DNA of 64,000 nucleotides. Source: Chitinophaga varians (GTDB lineage: Bacteria > Bacteroidota > Bacteroidia > Chitinophagales > Chitinophagaceae). The translations under genes were made by a program, and so were the position numbers. Shown piece after piece: positions 25,356 through 32,749 of this stretch (its first letter is position 1; each line of letters starts with the position of its first letter). The notes under the pieces are model-generated. The model did no database searches. It was not told where the DNA came from and saw only the letters and a program-made list of their open reading frames with translations. The stretch is taken from assembly GCF_014529945.1 (NCBI RefSeq), contig NZ_JACVFB010000001.1:1860001-1924000 (forward strand). Reading direction: 5' to 3'.

Positions 25356-26783
25356 TTACAGCTTGACGAACTTGCCTTCCGGCGTCACCTGCAAGCTGGT
25401 AGCTCCCAGCTGAATAGTGACCGGCCCTGTTAAATTGGTGACGGGATGCGCCTTGTCTTCTCCTGCTTCCAACGGTATCTTCACCGCCTGATAAGCCGCA
25501 GCTTCAGGATAGTTGTACAATACGTACCGGTCAAGGACCGTCCTGGTGTCGTCTGTTGTAAACAGTTCCGCCAGTTGTTGCTGACCATGTTGGTAAAAAT
25601 GTACCCATACAGCAATACCAAAGGGCATGCGGTCCTGTATGCCAAATAATATCTCGGTAATATGTTCTCCTTCCTTTTGGGCGAGTTGTTCTTTGTTGTG
25701 CTCAAATATTGCTTTCAGCGCTGGAAGGGAATATGCCGGGACCGCAAAAGTAATACCGCGGATTTCCGGCTGAAACATTCCTGCGGCATCCAGACGATAA
25801 GTAAGGAGTCGTGTTTCCGTGCTGGTTAATTCCCAGGAGGCCATCTCCGCATCATCCACATTCGATTCTTCTACAGTAATACTTCCATCCTGCTGAATTT
25901 CGGCATTTCTCCAGCGTCGCTCAATTCCTTCACCTGAAAGTCTTCCATACAGGGTCTTCAGATCGGTAACGCTGCCATCAGGTTTGCAGGCCACCACCTG
26001 CACAGCGGTGTCGAGGTCGGCTCCGTCATCATTCGCAGGGCCATAAGCGTATAGTAGTAAGCGTGGTTTTCCGGTCGCTGCCACGCTACCATAATGATAG
26101 ACATTCAGCTTGTCGTATCCTATTACTTCCTCATAGGAAAACCAGGGAGAAAGGTGTGACACCTCCCGGAGCTTTGTGAAGACAGGGCTACCTACGGCAA
26201 ACGGCAGCTGCAAAGCAGGGAAACGGGTAGTATATTCTTCAAATGTTCCCTTCTCCGGAGGCACGGCCCGGATGTCCCCTCCAGCCGTCAGCACATAATG
26301 CCGCACCTGAGATTTACCCTGTGAACGCGCTTCCCTGACCTCAATAGTGGTATCATTAAACATTACAGGCCAGCTGCGCAGATCCTCCGATCCGCCTGCA
26401 GCAGTCAAACGGAGCCCTCCCACTTCCTGCCGGGCAATTTCTTTTCCATCAGGCGTAAACGTGACCAGCAATTGCGAAGATAGTAGCTGAGCTTCAGCAT
26501 CAAATTCATACTCCACCAAAACAGGAATAAACTTCCGGCTACCAGCTAGTTTTCCGGCTGAGAACTTTTTAAACTTCCGGTCATTGAACGGGCCGGGAGC
26601 TGTCTCCCGGACTAAATACAGAGAGCCATTCTCAGATTTTATGACCGGCAATTTCTCCAGCCATGATTTAATTTCAGCAGTGTTGGCGCCACTGCTGTCA
26701 GTTCCTGTTTGCTGTTGCGCGTTTTCAGCAGCACCACAGGCAAACAGGAACAAGAAGGTTAACAAAGACAAATAGTATTTCAT
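25356..26783 (-). CDS. Hypothetical lipoprotein, paralogue of the next upstream gene
   Basis: A 475-residue lipoprotein of unknown function. Signal MKYYLSLLTFLFLFACGA with lipidated Cys at 16. The mature part is strand-rich and shares recurring blocks with the gene at 26795: TFTPDGKEIARQEVGG, KPDGSVTDLKTLYGRLSGEG, QQDGSITVEESNVDD, LFTTDDTRTVLDRYVLYNYP and the last residues VTPEGKFVKL. These look like repeated beta hairpins, perhaps a propeller or solenoid, but I do not recognise the family. Genes are 11 nt apart and surely co-transcribed. A hairpin (25287-25329) follows the stop. Confidence 0.75.
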   Translation of the reverse strand: MKYYLSLLTFLFLFACGAAENAQQQTGTDSSGANTAEIKSWLEKLPVIKSENGSLYLVRETAPGPFNDRKFKKFSAGKLAGSRKFIPVLVEYEFDAEAQLLSSQLLVTFTPDGKEIARQEVGGLRLTAAGGSEDLRSWPVMFNDTTIEVREARSQGKSQVRHYVLTAGGDIRAVPPEKGTFEEYTTRFPALQLPFAVGSPVFTKLREVSHLSPWFSYEEVIGYDKLNVYHYGSVAATGKPRLLLYAYGPANDDGADLDTAVQVVACKPDGSVTDLKTLYGRLSGEGIERRWRNAEIQQDGSITVEESNVDDAEMASWELTSTETRLLTYRLDAAGMFQPEIRGITFAVPAYSLPALKAIFEHNKEQLAQKEGEHITEILFGIQDRMPFGIAVWVHFYQHGQQQLAELFTTDDTRTVLDRYVLYNYPEAAAYQAVKIPLEAGEDKAHPVTNLTGPVTIQLGATSLQVTPEGKFVKL

Positions 26784-26794
26784 GCTGTTATTGG

Positions 26795-28279
26795 TTAATT
26801 ACGTACCTCAAACTTCCCTTCCGGTGTAATTACTATTAATTTGTCTTTCAGTGACATCATAGCCGTACCATCCAGTTTTGTTTGTTTTACCGCCACATCA
26901 TCTTTTTCTATCTCACCTTCAACAGACACATTATCACGCGCTGACGCTTTCTCGTAAGGTATTTTCTTCAGGTTGTTGTAAGCCACATAACGGTCGAGTA
27001 CCTTCAGGTCGGTACCTACGGTGTAAATTTCCACCAGCTGGTCCGTACCATTATCATACACATGCAGCCGCACATAAGTGGTTTCATCCCGATGAATGGT
27101 AAACAAAGACTGATCAAATTCAGTATCCACGTCCACTGTTCCTTCGTAGTTCTTCCGCCTTTCCGCCAGCAACTCCTTCAGGCCCGCCGGTGTAAAATCA
27201 TCAGCGACAAAATTCCGGCCCACCATCTGGCGCTTGAATTTTGCGCCTGCATCCGGTGTATACTTCATGTCGTCCTCCAATCGATAAGTAAAGAACAGAT
27301 CACCACCCACGCCTTCATCGTTGGTTTCTTCCGTTACACTGATGGTACCGTCTGCAGCAATAGATGCATGACCGTATGACTCATAGTATCCTTCGGAACC
27401 GGTATAACCATTCAGTCGCACACTGCTGCTTTCCTTGCCATCCGGCGTATAATATACCAATTGCACCGTAGAGTCCATCACAGACTCTCCGCTTTCCAGT
27501 GGTCCGGCGGTATACAGCAGATAAACACCTTTGTTGGGGAGATTGATCCTGCCGTAATGGTACAGTTTAATTTTCTCGAAGTAAATCAACTCACTGAAAT
27601 CGTAGTAAGGGGTGAGCAAAGACACCGGCTGCAAGCCAACCATGTTCCATTGAACGGTAAAAGGTGTTGTCAGTGACTTAAAGCGGCTGGCATAAGTTTC
27701 AAAGGGAATTGTCTCCTGGGGTACTGCTTCCACCTGTCCCTGGGCCGTAATACGGAACTGCTTTATACGGGCTTTGCTTTCTCCATCAGTGGCGTCCTTT
27801 TTCCGGGTATACCAGGTTTCCTTCACCCAGAAGGTGCTATCGTTGATAAACTCCGGCCACTTATGAACAGCGTTGCTTTCTCCGTTTTTGGTTTCTTCCT
27901 TCTCCATGCCTATCTCCTGTCGGGCAATTTCTTTGCCGTCCGGGCTATAAATCAGTAGTAGCATGATGGAGGCCTGGTCGTCTTTCTTGTACATACATTG
28001 CGCTGCAATGGCGATATAGTTTTTCTGCCGGGACAAAATACCCGCAGAAACATGGTAGAAGCCACTTTGCGCAAAAGGACCAAGGGTACTATCGATGCTT
28101 TCCAGCCCATAGCTATATAACGGCATCTCCACAGGTTTTAACTGTTTCAGCCATCCTTTAAAATCAAAAGCAACGGTTTTAACACTGTCGGCAACAGGTT
28201 CTTTGGCGGCACCGCTATTATTACATGAAAAGAATGCCATTGCTGGCAACAGGATTAACAGACTCGCTAATCTTCTCAT
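26795..28279 (-). CDS. Hypothetical lipoprotein, paralogue of the next downstream gene
   Basis: A 494-residue lipoprotein, signal MRRLASLLILLPAMAFFSC with Cys at 19. It aligns end to end with the 25356 gene: LLIYSPDGKEIARQEIGMEK, YYTPDGKESSSVRLNGYTGS, AADGTISVTEETNDEG, YTVGTDLKVLDRYVAYNNLK and C-terminal VITPEGKFEVRN. This one carries more Lys and a longer middle. Upstream on the same strand is a GH3 gene, but a terminator-like hairpin (28364-28401) separates them. Function unknown; the pair probably arose by tandem duplication. Confidence 0.75.
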   Translation of the reverse strand: MRRLASLLILLPAMAFFSCNNSGAAKEPVADSVKTVAFDFKGWLKQLKPVEMPLYSYGLESIDSTLGPFAQSGFYHVSAGILSRQKNYIAIAAQCMYKKDDQASIMLLLIYSPDGKEIARQEIGMEKEETKNGESNAVHKWPEFINDSTFWVKETWYTRKKDATDGESKARIKQFRITAQGQVEAVPQETIPFETYASRFKSLTTPFTVQWNMVGLQPVSLLTPYYDFSELIYFEKIKLYHYGRINLPNKGVYLLYTAGPLESGESVMDSTVQLVYYTPDGKESSSVRLNGYTGSEGYYESYGHASIAADGTISVTEETNDEGVGGDLFFTYRLEDDMKYTPDAGAKFKRQMVGRNFVADDFTPAGLKELLAERRKNYEGTVDVDTEFDQSLFTIHRDETTYVRLHVYDNGTDQLVEIYTVGTDLKVLDRYVAYNNLKKIPYEKASARDNVSVEGEIEKDDVAVKQTKLDGTAMMSLKDKLIVITPEGKFEVRN

Positions 28280-28363
28280 AGGGAGTTTTTTTGGGGTGGC
28301 AAGATAATAAATTATGTGATATATCGACCTAAGTGGAACCAGGGAATATCATCTAACAGGAAA

Positions 28364-28401
28364 CCCTGAACGAAATCCGCCTGTGGCAGTCCCGTTCAGG
28401 G
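28364..28401 (-). terminator. Hairpin behind the GH3 gene
   Basis: A 9-bp perfect stem CCCTGAACG (28364-28372) and complement (28393-28401) with a 20-nt loop, 11 nt behind the stop at 28413. On the minus strand it is followed only by a short TTTCCTGTT, so termination strength is uncertain. Confidence 0.6.
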
Positions 28402-28412
28402 TAAGATATTTA

Positions 28413-30827
28413 TCAGGGGGTAATGGTAAAGCTCCTGCGCAGCCGGACATCTTCTGAGGAACTGCCTATCAGCACCTCAAATTCTCCCGGCTCTACGGTA
28501 TACTGCATATGTTTGTCCAGCAGCGCCAGGTGATCGGGATGCAGGGTAAACTCCACCATTTTCTTTTCTCCCGGCTCCAGCGTCACTCTTTCAAAGCCAC
28601 GCAGCTGCATTACGTAGGTGGTCACGCTGCTCACTTTATCTTTCACATACAGCTGCACCACTTCGTCGCCTTTTCGTTTGCCCGTATTGGTTACCTCCAT
28701 GCGCACCACGATATCGCCCTGCGGGGATTGTTTTTCGGGAGATACCTGCAGATTGTTGTAGGCAAAAGACGTATAACTGAGGCCATAACCAAAAGGATAT
28801 AGCGGACCGTTTACGCTCGTACGTCCGAAACCGTTATTACCGGAAGAAGGCTGGCCGGCATGCGATCCGGGTTTGTAGGGAAAGTTCAGCTCTATCTGTC
28901 CCAGTGATTTAGGGAATGTCACAGACAGACGTCCGCCGGGGTTATAATCCCCGAAGAGTGTTTCCGCGATGGCTGTACCTCCCTGTGGGCCCGGGAACCA
29001 GGCCTCCAGGATGGCTGGCAGGTTTTGTTGCTCCCAGTTGATGGTCAGCGGCTGGCCGTTGATCAGCACTGCGATGACCGGTTTGCCGGTGGCATGAAGT
29101 GCCTGCAGCAGTTGCAGCTGGCGACCGGGCAGGGAAAGGTCCGTACGGGAAAGGCTCTCTCCCACTCTTTTTTCGTCTTCGCCTACTACCGCAATAACTA
29201 CGTCCGACTGGCGGGCCAGTGCCACTGCTTCCGCAATGCCGGCCTGCTCGGCGCTGTCCAGCGGTGTGGGAACGATCTCCGTACCGGGCCATCCCGGATT
29301 GACGATATCGCAACCTTTGGCGTACTGCACGTTGACAGCTTTGCCTGCCTGTTGACGGATACCATCCAGCACGGTAGTCACCGGATTGTTGGAGGGGCCA
29401 TAACGGCTGATAGCATGTGTAGATGCCGCTGCCAGTGGACCTGTCACGAGTATATTCCTGAGCTGGCGTTTGTCGAGCGGCAATGTCTCCCTGTCATTTT
29501 TGAGCAATACCAGGGATTCGCGGTTCAGCTGCAGGGCAAAAGCTTCGTCTGCTGCGGTATGTACGCCCTTATCTGCCAGTTTGGGATCGGGATAGGGCTT
29601 ATCAAACAGCCCGAGTCTGAACTTCACCCGTAGCACGTCGGCCACGCGGCTGTCGATCGTTTTCATGGAAAGGCGCCCTTCCTTCACCAGCTCCCGCACC
29701 GGCAGGATATAATCTTCCGGTGGCGTAAAATTGGTACGCACATTCAGGCCGGCTTCCACCGCCTGTCGTACGGCATCTTTATAGTCTGTGGCCACATGGT
29801 GTTTACTAAAAAGGTATTCTACTGCCTCGCTGTCGGACACCACATACCCATCGAAACCAAATTGCTGTCGCAGTAGTTCCGTCAGGAAATAATAGCTGCC
29901 GGTTACCGGCTCACCATCCCAGTCATTGTAACTGCTCATCACTCCCATGGGCTTAGCTTCCTGAATAACGCGACGGAAAGGATATAGGAATAGCTGATGC
30001 ATTTCGCGGGGCGCCACATGGGGATCTGTGCGGGCGTCGCCGTCGCGGCCTCCTTTGGGGACGCTGTATACCGCGTAATGTTTCAAGGTGGCCGCCACCC
30101 CTTCACTTTGCACGCCGAGGACCATCTGTTTGCCCAGTTCGGCGATCAGGAACGGATCTTCGCCGTAGCACTCTACCACGCGGCCCCAGCGGGGATCGCG
30201 GGCGGGGTCCAGGATGGGCACGTAGATATTGGTATATCCCAGCAGGCGGGCTTCGCGGCCGGCGATATGCCCGGCACGCGCCACCAATGCTTTGTTCCAG
30301 GTGCTGCCGATGCCTATCGGGGCACAAAACGGGGTAGCCCTGTCATGACAAAGGCCGTGGATAGCCTCGTTGGTAAAGTCGACCGGTATGCCGAGGCGCG
30401 TTTCCTCGATAAACCAGCGCTGCACCATGTTGATGGCCCCGGTGTGTTTGCTGTAGGGGAATGACCACTGCGTCTGCGCTTTTTTATTAAAAGGAAGGCT
30501 GTTCAGTTCTTCGTCGATATTGGCGATACCGTCTTTCCACACTTTATTTTTCCATTCGGGGGTGGGCATTTCATCTTTGAGCACGCGTCCGTAGCCATAG
30601 AGCGTGGCCATCTGGCATGTTTTTTCATCGAGTGTCATCTGTGACAACAGGTCCGCCACCCGGCTGTCCACCGGTTGGGTGGGATCTTCAAAGACGTCTT
30701 TCTTCCCATTTTTGTTAAAGTCTATCCAACCCTGCCGGTAAATAGGCGATTGCTGGCCGCTGGCCTGCCCGCCCAACAGGGCCATGACGAGGGCCGCTAC
30801 GGAAAAATAACTGATCTGTTTCTGCAT
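28413..30827 (-). CDS. Glycoside hydrolase family 3 beta-glucosidase (BglX-like)
   Basis: An 804-residue exported exo-hydrolase. Start set at MQKQISYFSVAALVMALLGG, a good signal peptide, six codons after the first ATG. Domain order: GH3 N-terminal barrel (about 45-400) with RLGIPVDFTNEAIHGL, TLKHYAVYS and the nucleophile motif GYVVSDSEAVEYL (Asp near 327); C-terminal sandwich (about 445-680) with VVGEDEKRVGESLSR; fibronectin-III-like domain (about 715-790, MEVTNTGKRKGDEVVQLYVK). It should release glucose or xylose from oligosaccharides in the periplasm. No SusC/SusD pair is adjacent. Confidence 0.93.
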   Translation of the reverse strand: MQKQISYFSVAALVMALLGGQASGQQSPIYRQGWIDFNKNGKKDVFEDPTQPVDSRVADLLSQMTLDEKTCQMATLYGYGRVLKDEMPTPEWKNKVWKDGIANIDEELNSLPFNKKAQTQWSFPYSKHTGAINMVQRWFIEETRLGIPVDFTNEAIHGLCHDRATPFCAPIGIGSTWNKALVARAGHIAGREARLLGYTNIYVPILDPARDPRWGRVVECYGEDPFLIAELGKQMVLGVQSEGVAATLKHYAVYSVPKGGRDGDARTDPHVAPREMHQLFLYPFRRVIQEAKPMGVMSSYNDWDGEPVTGSYYFLTELLRQQFGFDGYVVSDSEAVEYLFSKHHVATDYKDAVRQAVEAGLNVRTNFTPPEDYILPVRELVKEGRLSMKTIDSRVADVLRVKFRLGLFDKPYPDPKLADKGVHTAADEAFALQLNRESLVLLKNDRETLPLDKRQLRNILVTGPLAAASTHAISRYGPSNNPVTTVLDGIRQQAGKAVNVQYAKGCDIVNPGWPGTEIVPTPLDSAEQAGIAEAVALARQSDVVIAVVGEDEKRVGESLSRTDLSLPGRQLQLLQALHATGKPVIAVLINGQPLTINWEQQNLPAILEAWFPGPQGGTAIAETLFGDYNPGGRLSVTFPKSLGQIELNFPYKPGSHAGQPSSGNNGFGRTSVNGPLYPFGYGLSYTSFAYNNLQVSPEKQSPQGDIVVRMEVTNTGKRKGDEVVQLYVKDKVSSVTTYVMQLRGFERVTLEPGEKKMVEFTLHPDHLALLDKHMQYTVEPGEFEVLIGSSSEDVRLRRSFTITP

Positions 30828-31159
30828 ATTCGATACGCCCTTCATAGGCCGGGCCTAAGTTAAAGGCCGCCCGGGCGGATTGCAAATAATGCCGAAAATT
30901 GCACCAGTATTGGGTAAGATTATGGAGAAGGCAAAAAAAACGGTTGCATAACGAATATGCAACCGGTGGTAACTAAAAAAACACAAACTAAAAACTGAAA
31001 GGACATTACAGCATATAAGTTAATGGACGATACAGCATATAGGCTTAGGCGTTATATAAGCTATAACGCGGATTTTAAAAGATCCCTCTATCGGGAGAAA
31101 ATAAAAAATTGCCTACATTAGCGGGGATCAATTCATTACTAAAACTCTATGAAGGTTAA
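30828..31159. other. 332-nt divergent non-coding region, GH3 / ECF sigma
   Basis: No ORF of note. It holds the hairpin at 30933-30965, a direct repeat (TACAGCATATA at 31009 and 31031), and an inverted repeat GCGTTATA/TATAACGC (31052-31072). Promoters for both the GH3 gene and the sigma gene should be here; no full consensus was found for either. The sigma gene may be autoregulated from an ECF-type promoter that I cannot define. Confidence 0.5.
30933..30965 (-). terminator. Intrinsic terminator on the minus strand, without a matching gene
   Basis: A perfect 10-bp stem CGGTTGCATA (30941-30950) and complement (30956-30965), 5-nt loop, followed on the minus strand by eight T (30933-30940). As a terminator it would stop a transcript that comes from the right, that is from a minus-strand start within 30966-31160 or antisense to the sigma gene, before it enters the GH3 gene. 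Confidence 0.6.
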
Positions 31160-31723
31160 ATGATAACATCACCTTCTTATCAAGCATATAATGAGCTTTT
31201 CCATTCTCTTTACAGTGAACTGTGTAATTACGCGAACAGTTTTCTGAATGATGATGCGGCAGCTGAGGATGTAGTACAGGAAACCTTTATCCGGTTGTGG
31301 CAGAAGCACCGGGAGCTGATCGGGATACCGAATATCAAGGCCTATCTGTATCGGGCAGTACGTAATAATTCTATTTCCGTATTGCGCAAGCGTACCGCTG
31401 AAGAGGCGGGCAACAAGGGCTTTGAATGGGTAGCCGATGTCAGTGAAGACCCCGATGCGCGCGAGGTATCGGAGGCCAAACCGTTCTACGAGCAGTTGAT
31501 CTACGAAGCCATTGCCAATCTCCCGCCACAGTGCCGGGAGGTGTTTACCTGTTGCCGCATCCAGGGCATGACCCATCAACAGACGGCCGACAAGCTGGGG
31601 TTGTCAGCCAAAACCGTGGAAAACTACATGGGGCGCGCACTAAAAATATTACGTAAGTACCTGGGACAGTATGGGTTACCGGTATTTATTTTTTTCTTGT
31701 TAAAATTTATTAACAAATACTAG
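31160..31723 (+). CDS. ECF RNA polymerase sigma factor (FecI-like)
   Basis: A 187-residue sigma-70 family factor of the Bacteroidota FecI-like ECF group. Region 2: YSELCNYANSFLNDDAAAED then VVQETFIRLWQKH (about 18-52). Region 4: IANLPPQCREVFTCCRIQGM, with the helix-turn-helix THQQTADKLGLSAKTVENYM (about 137-156). The Leu/Phe-rich C-terminus (VFIFFLLKFINKY) is usual for the group. It is followed 51 nt downstream by its presumed anti-sigma FecR and the STN receptor that signals to it, and should direct transcription of the receptor genes. Confidence 0.93.
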   Translation: MITSPSYQAYNELFHSLYSELCNYANSFLNDDAAAEDVVQETFIRLWQKHRELIGIPNIKAYLYRAVRNNSISVLRKRTAEEAGNKGFEWVADVSEDPDAREVSEAKPFYEQLIYEAIANLPPQCREVFTCCRIQGMTHQQTADKLGLSAKTVENYMGRALKILRKYLGQYGLPVFIFFLLKFINKY

Positions 31724-31774
31724 GGGGTGTGAGCCACTTCCTACGTTTTAATGTAAGAGCACACACTGTATAAC

Positions 31775-32749
31775 ATGGATACCTACATATATGAAATAAT
31801 TGCAAAACAGCTGTCATCCATTTCCACATCTGAGGAGGACGCTATTCTTCAGGAATGGCGGGAGGCCTCCCCTGAAAATGAGGCAGCTTACGCAAAAACT
31901 GTCCAGATATGGCAAGACGCTCCCCGCAGCATGGGTATTTCCCGGCCCAAACAGTTCGATGCCGCTGCTGCCTGGAGTAAGGTAGACCAGGTCCTGCAGA
32001 GGCCCGCCGCTCCCGCAAAAACCATTCGGATGTCTGTAGTGAAGCTGGCCGCCGCCGCGGTACTGCTCATATCCCTTAGTGTAGGCGCCTGGTGGATGGC
32101 CAGCCGGCCTTCCCTGAAAGTACAGGAACTGGCCGCCAATGACGGTAAAATCCGTAGCCTCCAACTGGCTGACAAATCTGTGATCACCCTGCGCCCCGGT
32201 GCGAAGATCAAATATTCAGAAGGCAGCGAACGGGTAATCACCCTGGAAGGTGAGGCTTTCTTTGAAGTAGCTACCGACCCACACCGCCCCTTCCTCGTTA
32301 AAACCCCCAACCAGTCCGTGGTAGAAGTGCTGGGCACCTCCTTTACCGTAAAAACTGCCGACGCCCATACCACCGTGATCGTTTCCACCGGTAAGGTAAA
32401 ATTGGGCATGGAAAACGATACTTCTTCTGTAATCCTTACCAGTGGCCAAAAAGGCACATGGGGAGACGGCCAGCTGAGTGCCGTCAACAACGATAACCCC
32501 AACTTTATGGCATGGAAAACCGGAATTTTGCAATTTAATGATCAATCACTTGTTGAAATATTGCCACAATTAGCCGATTTTTACGGCAAAGTCATCAGGA
32601 TTGAGGATGGCTATCAGGCTACTGCGGCACAGCAAAAAGCTACGATTAGCTTCCAGGACCAGTCTTGCGACGAGGTTTTGCATGAATTACAACTTTTGCT
32701 TGGTTTCAACTACAAACAGGAAGGCGATACGATCGTCATCGGCAAGTAG
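31775..32749 (+). CDS. FecR-family anti-sigma factor
   Basis: A 324-residue inner-membrane regulator. The cytoplasmic N-terminus (about 1-85) would bind the sigma factor. One membrane helix (about 88-108, KLAAAAVLLISLSVGAWWMA). Periplasmic FecR domain (about 118-215, LADKSVITLRPGAKIKYSEG, EGEAFFEVATDPHRPFLVKT) and DUF4974 (about 250-322, LQFNDQSLVEILPQLADFYG). The last domain contacts the STN domain of the receptor encoded next. Its 3' end overlaps the receptor start by 68 nt. Confidence 0.93.
   Translation: MDTYIYEIIAKQLSSISTSEEDAILQEWREASPENEAAYAKTVQIWQDAPRSMGISRPKQFDAAAAWSKVDQVLQRPAAPAKTIRMSVVKLAAAAVLLISLSVGAWWMASRPSLKVQELAANDGKIRSLQLADKSVITLRPGAKIKYSEGSERVITLEGEAFFEVATDPHRPFLVKTPNQSVVEVLGTSFTVKTADAHTTVIVSTGKVKLGMENDTSSVILTSGQKGTWGDGQLSAVNNDNPNFMAWKTGILQFNDQSLVEILPQLADFYGKVIRIEDGYQATAAQQKATISFQDQSCDEVLHELQLLLGFNYKQEGDTIVIGK

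Noticed and set aside
23062..30827. A polysaccharide utilisation locus around the GH3 and esterase genes
   Set aside because: There is no SusC/SusD pair or hybrid regulator, and the genes have separate terminators.
28364..30965. The hairpin at 30933 as the GH3 terminator
   Set aside because: It lies upstream of the GH3 start on the same strand; the GH3 3' hairpin is at 28364-28401.
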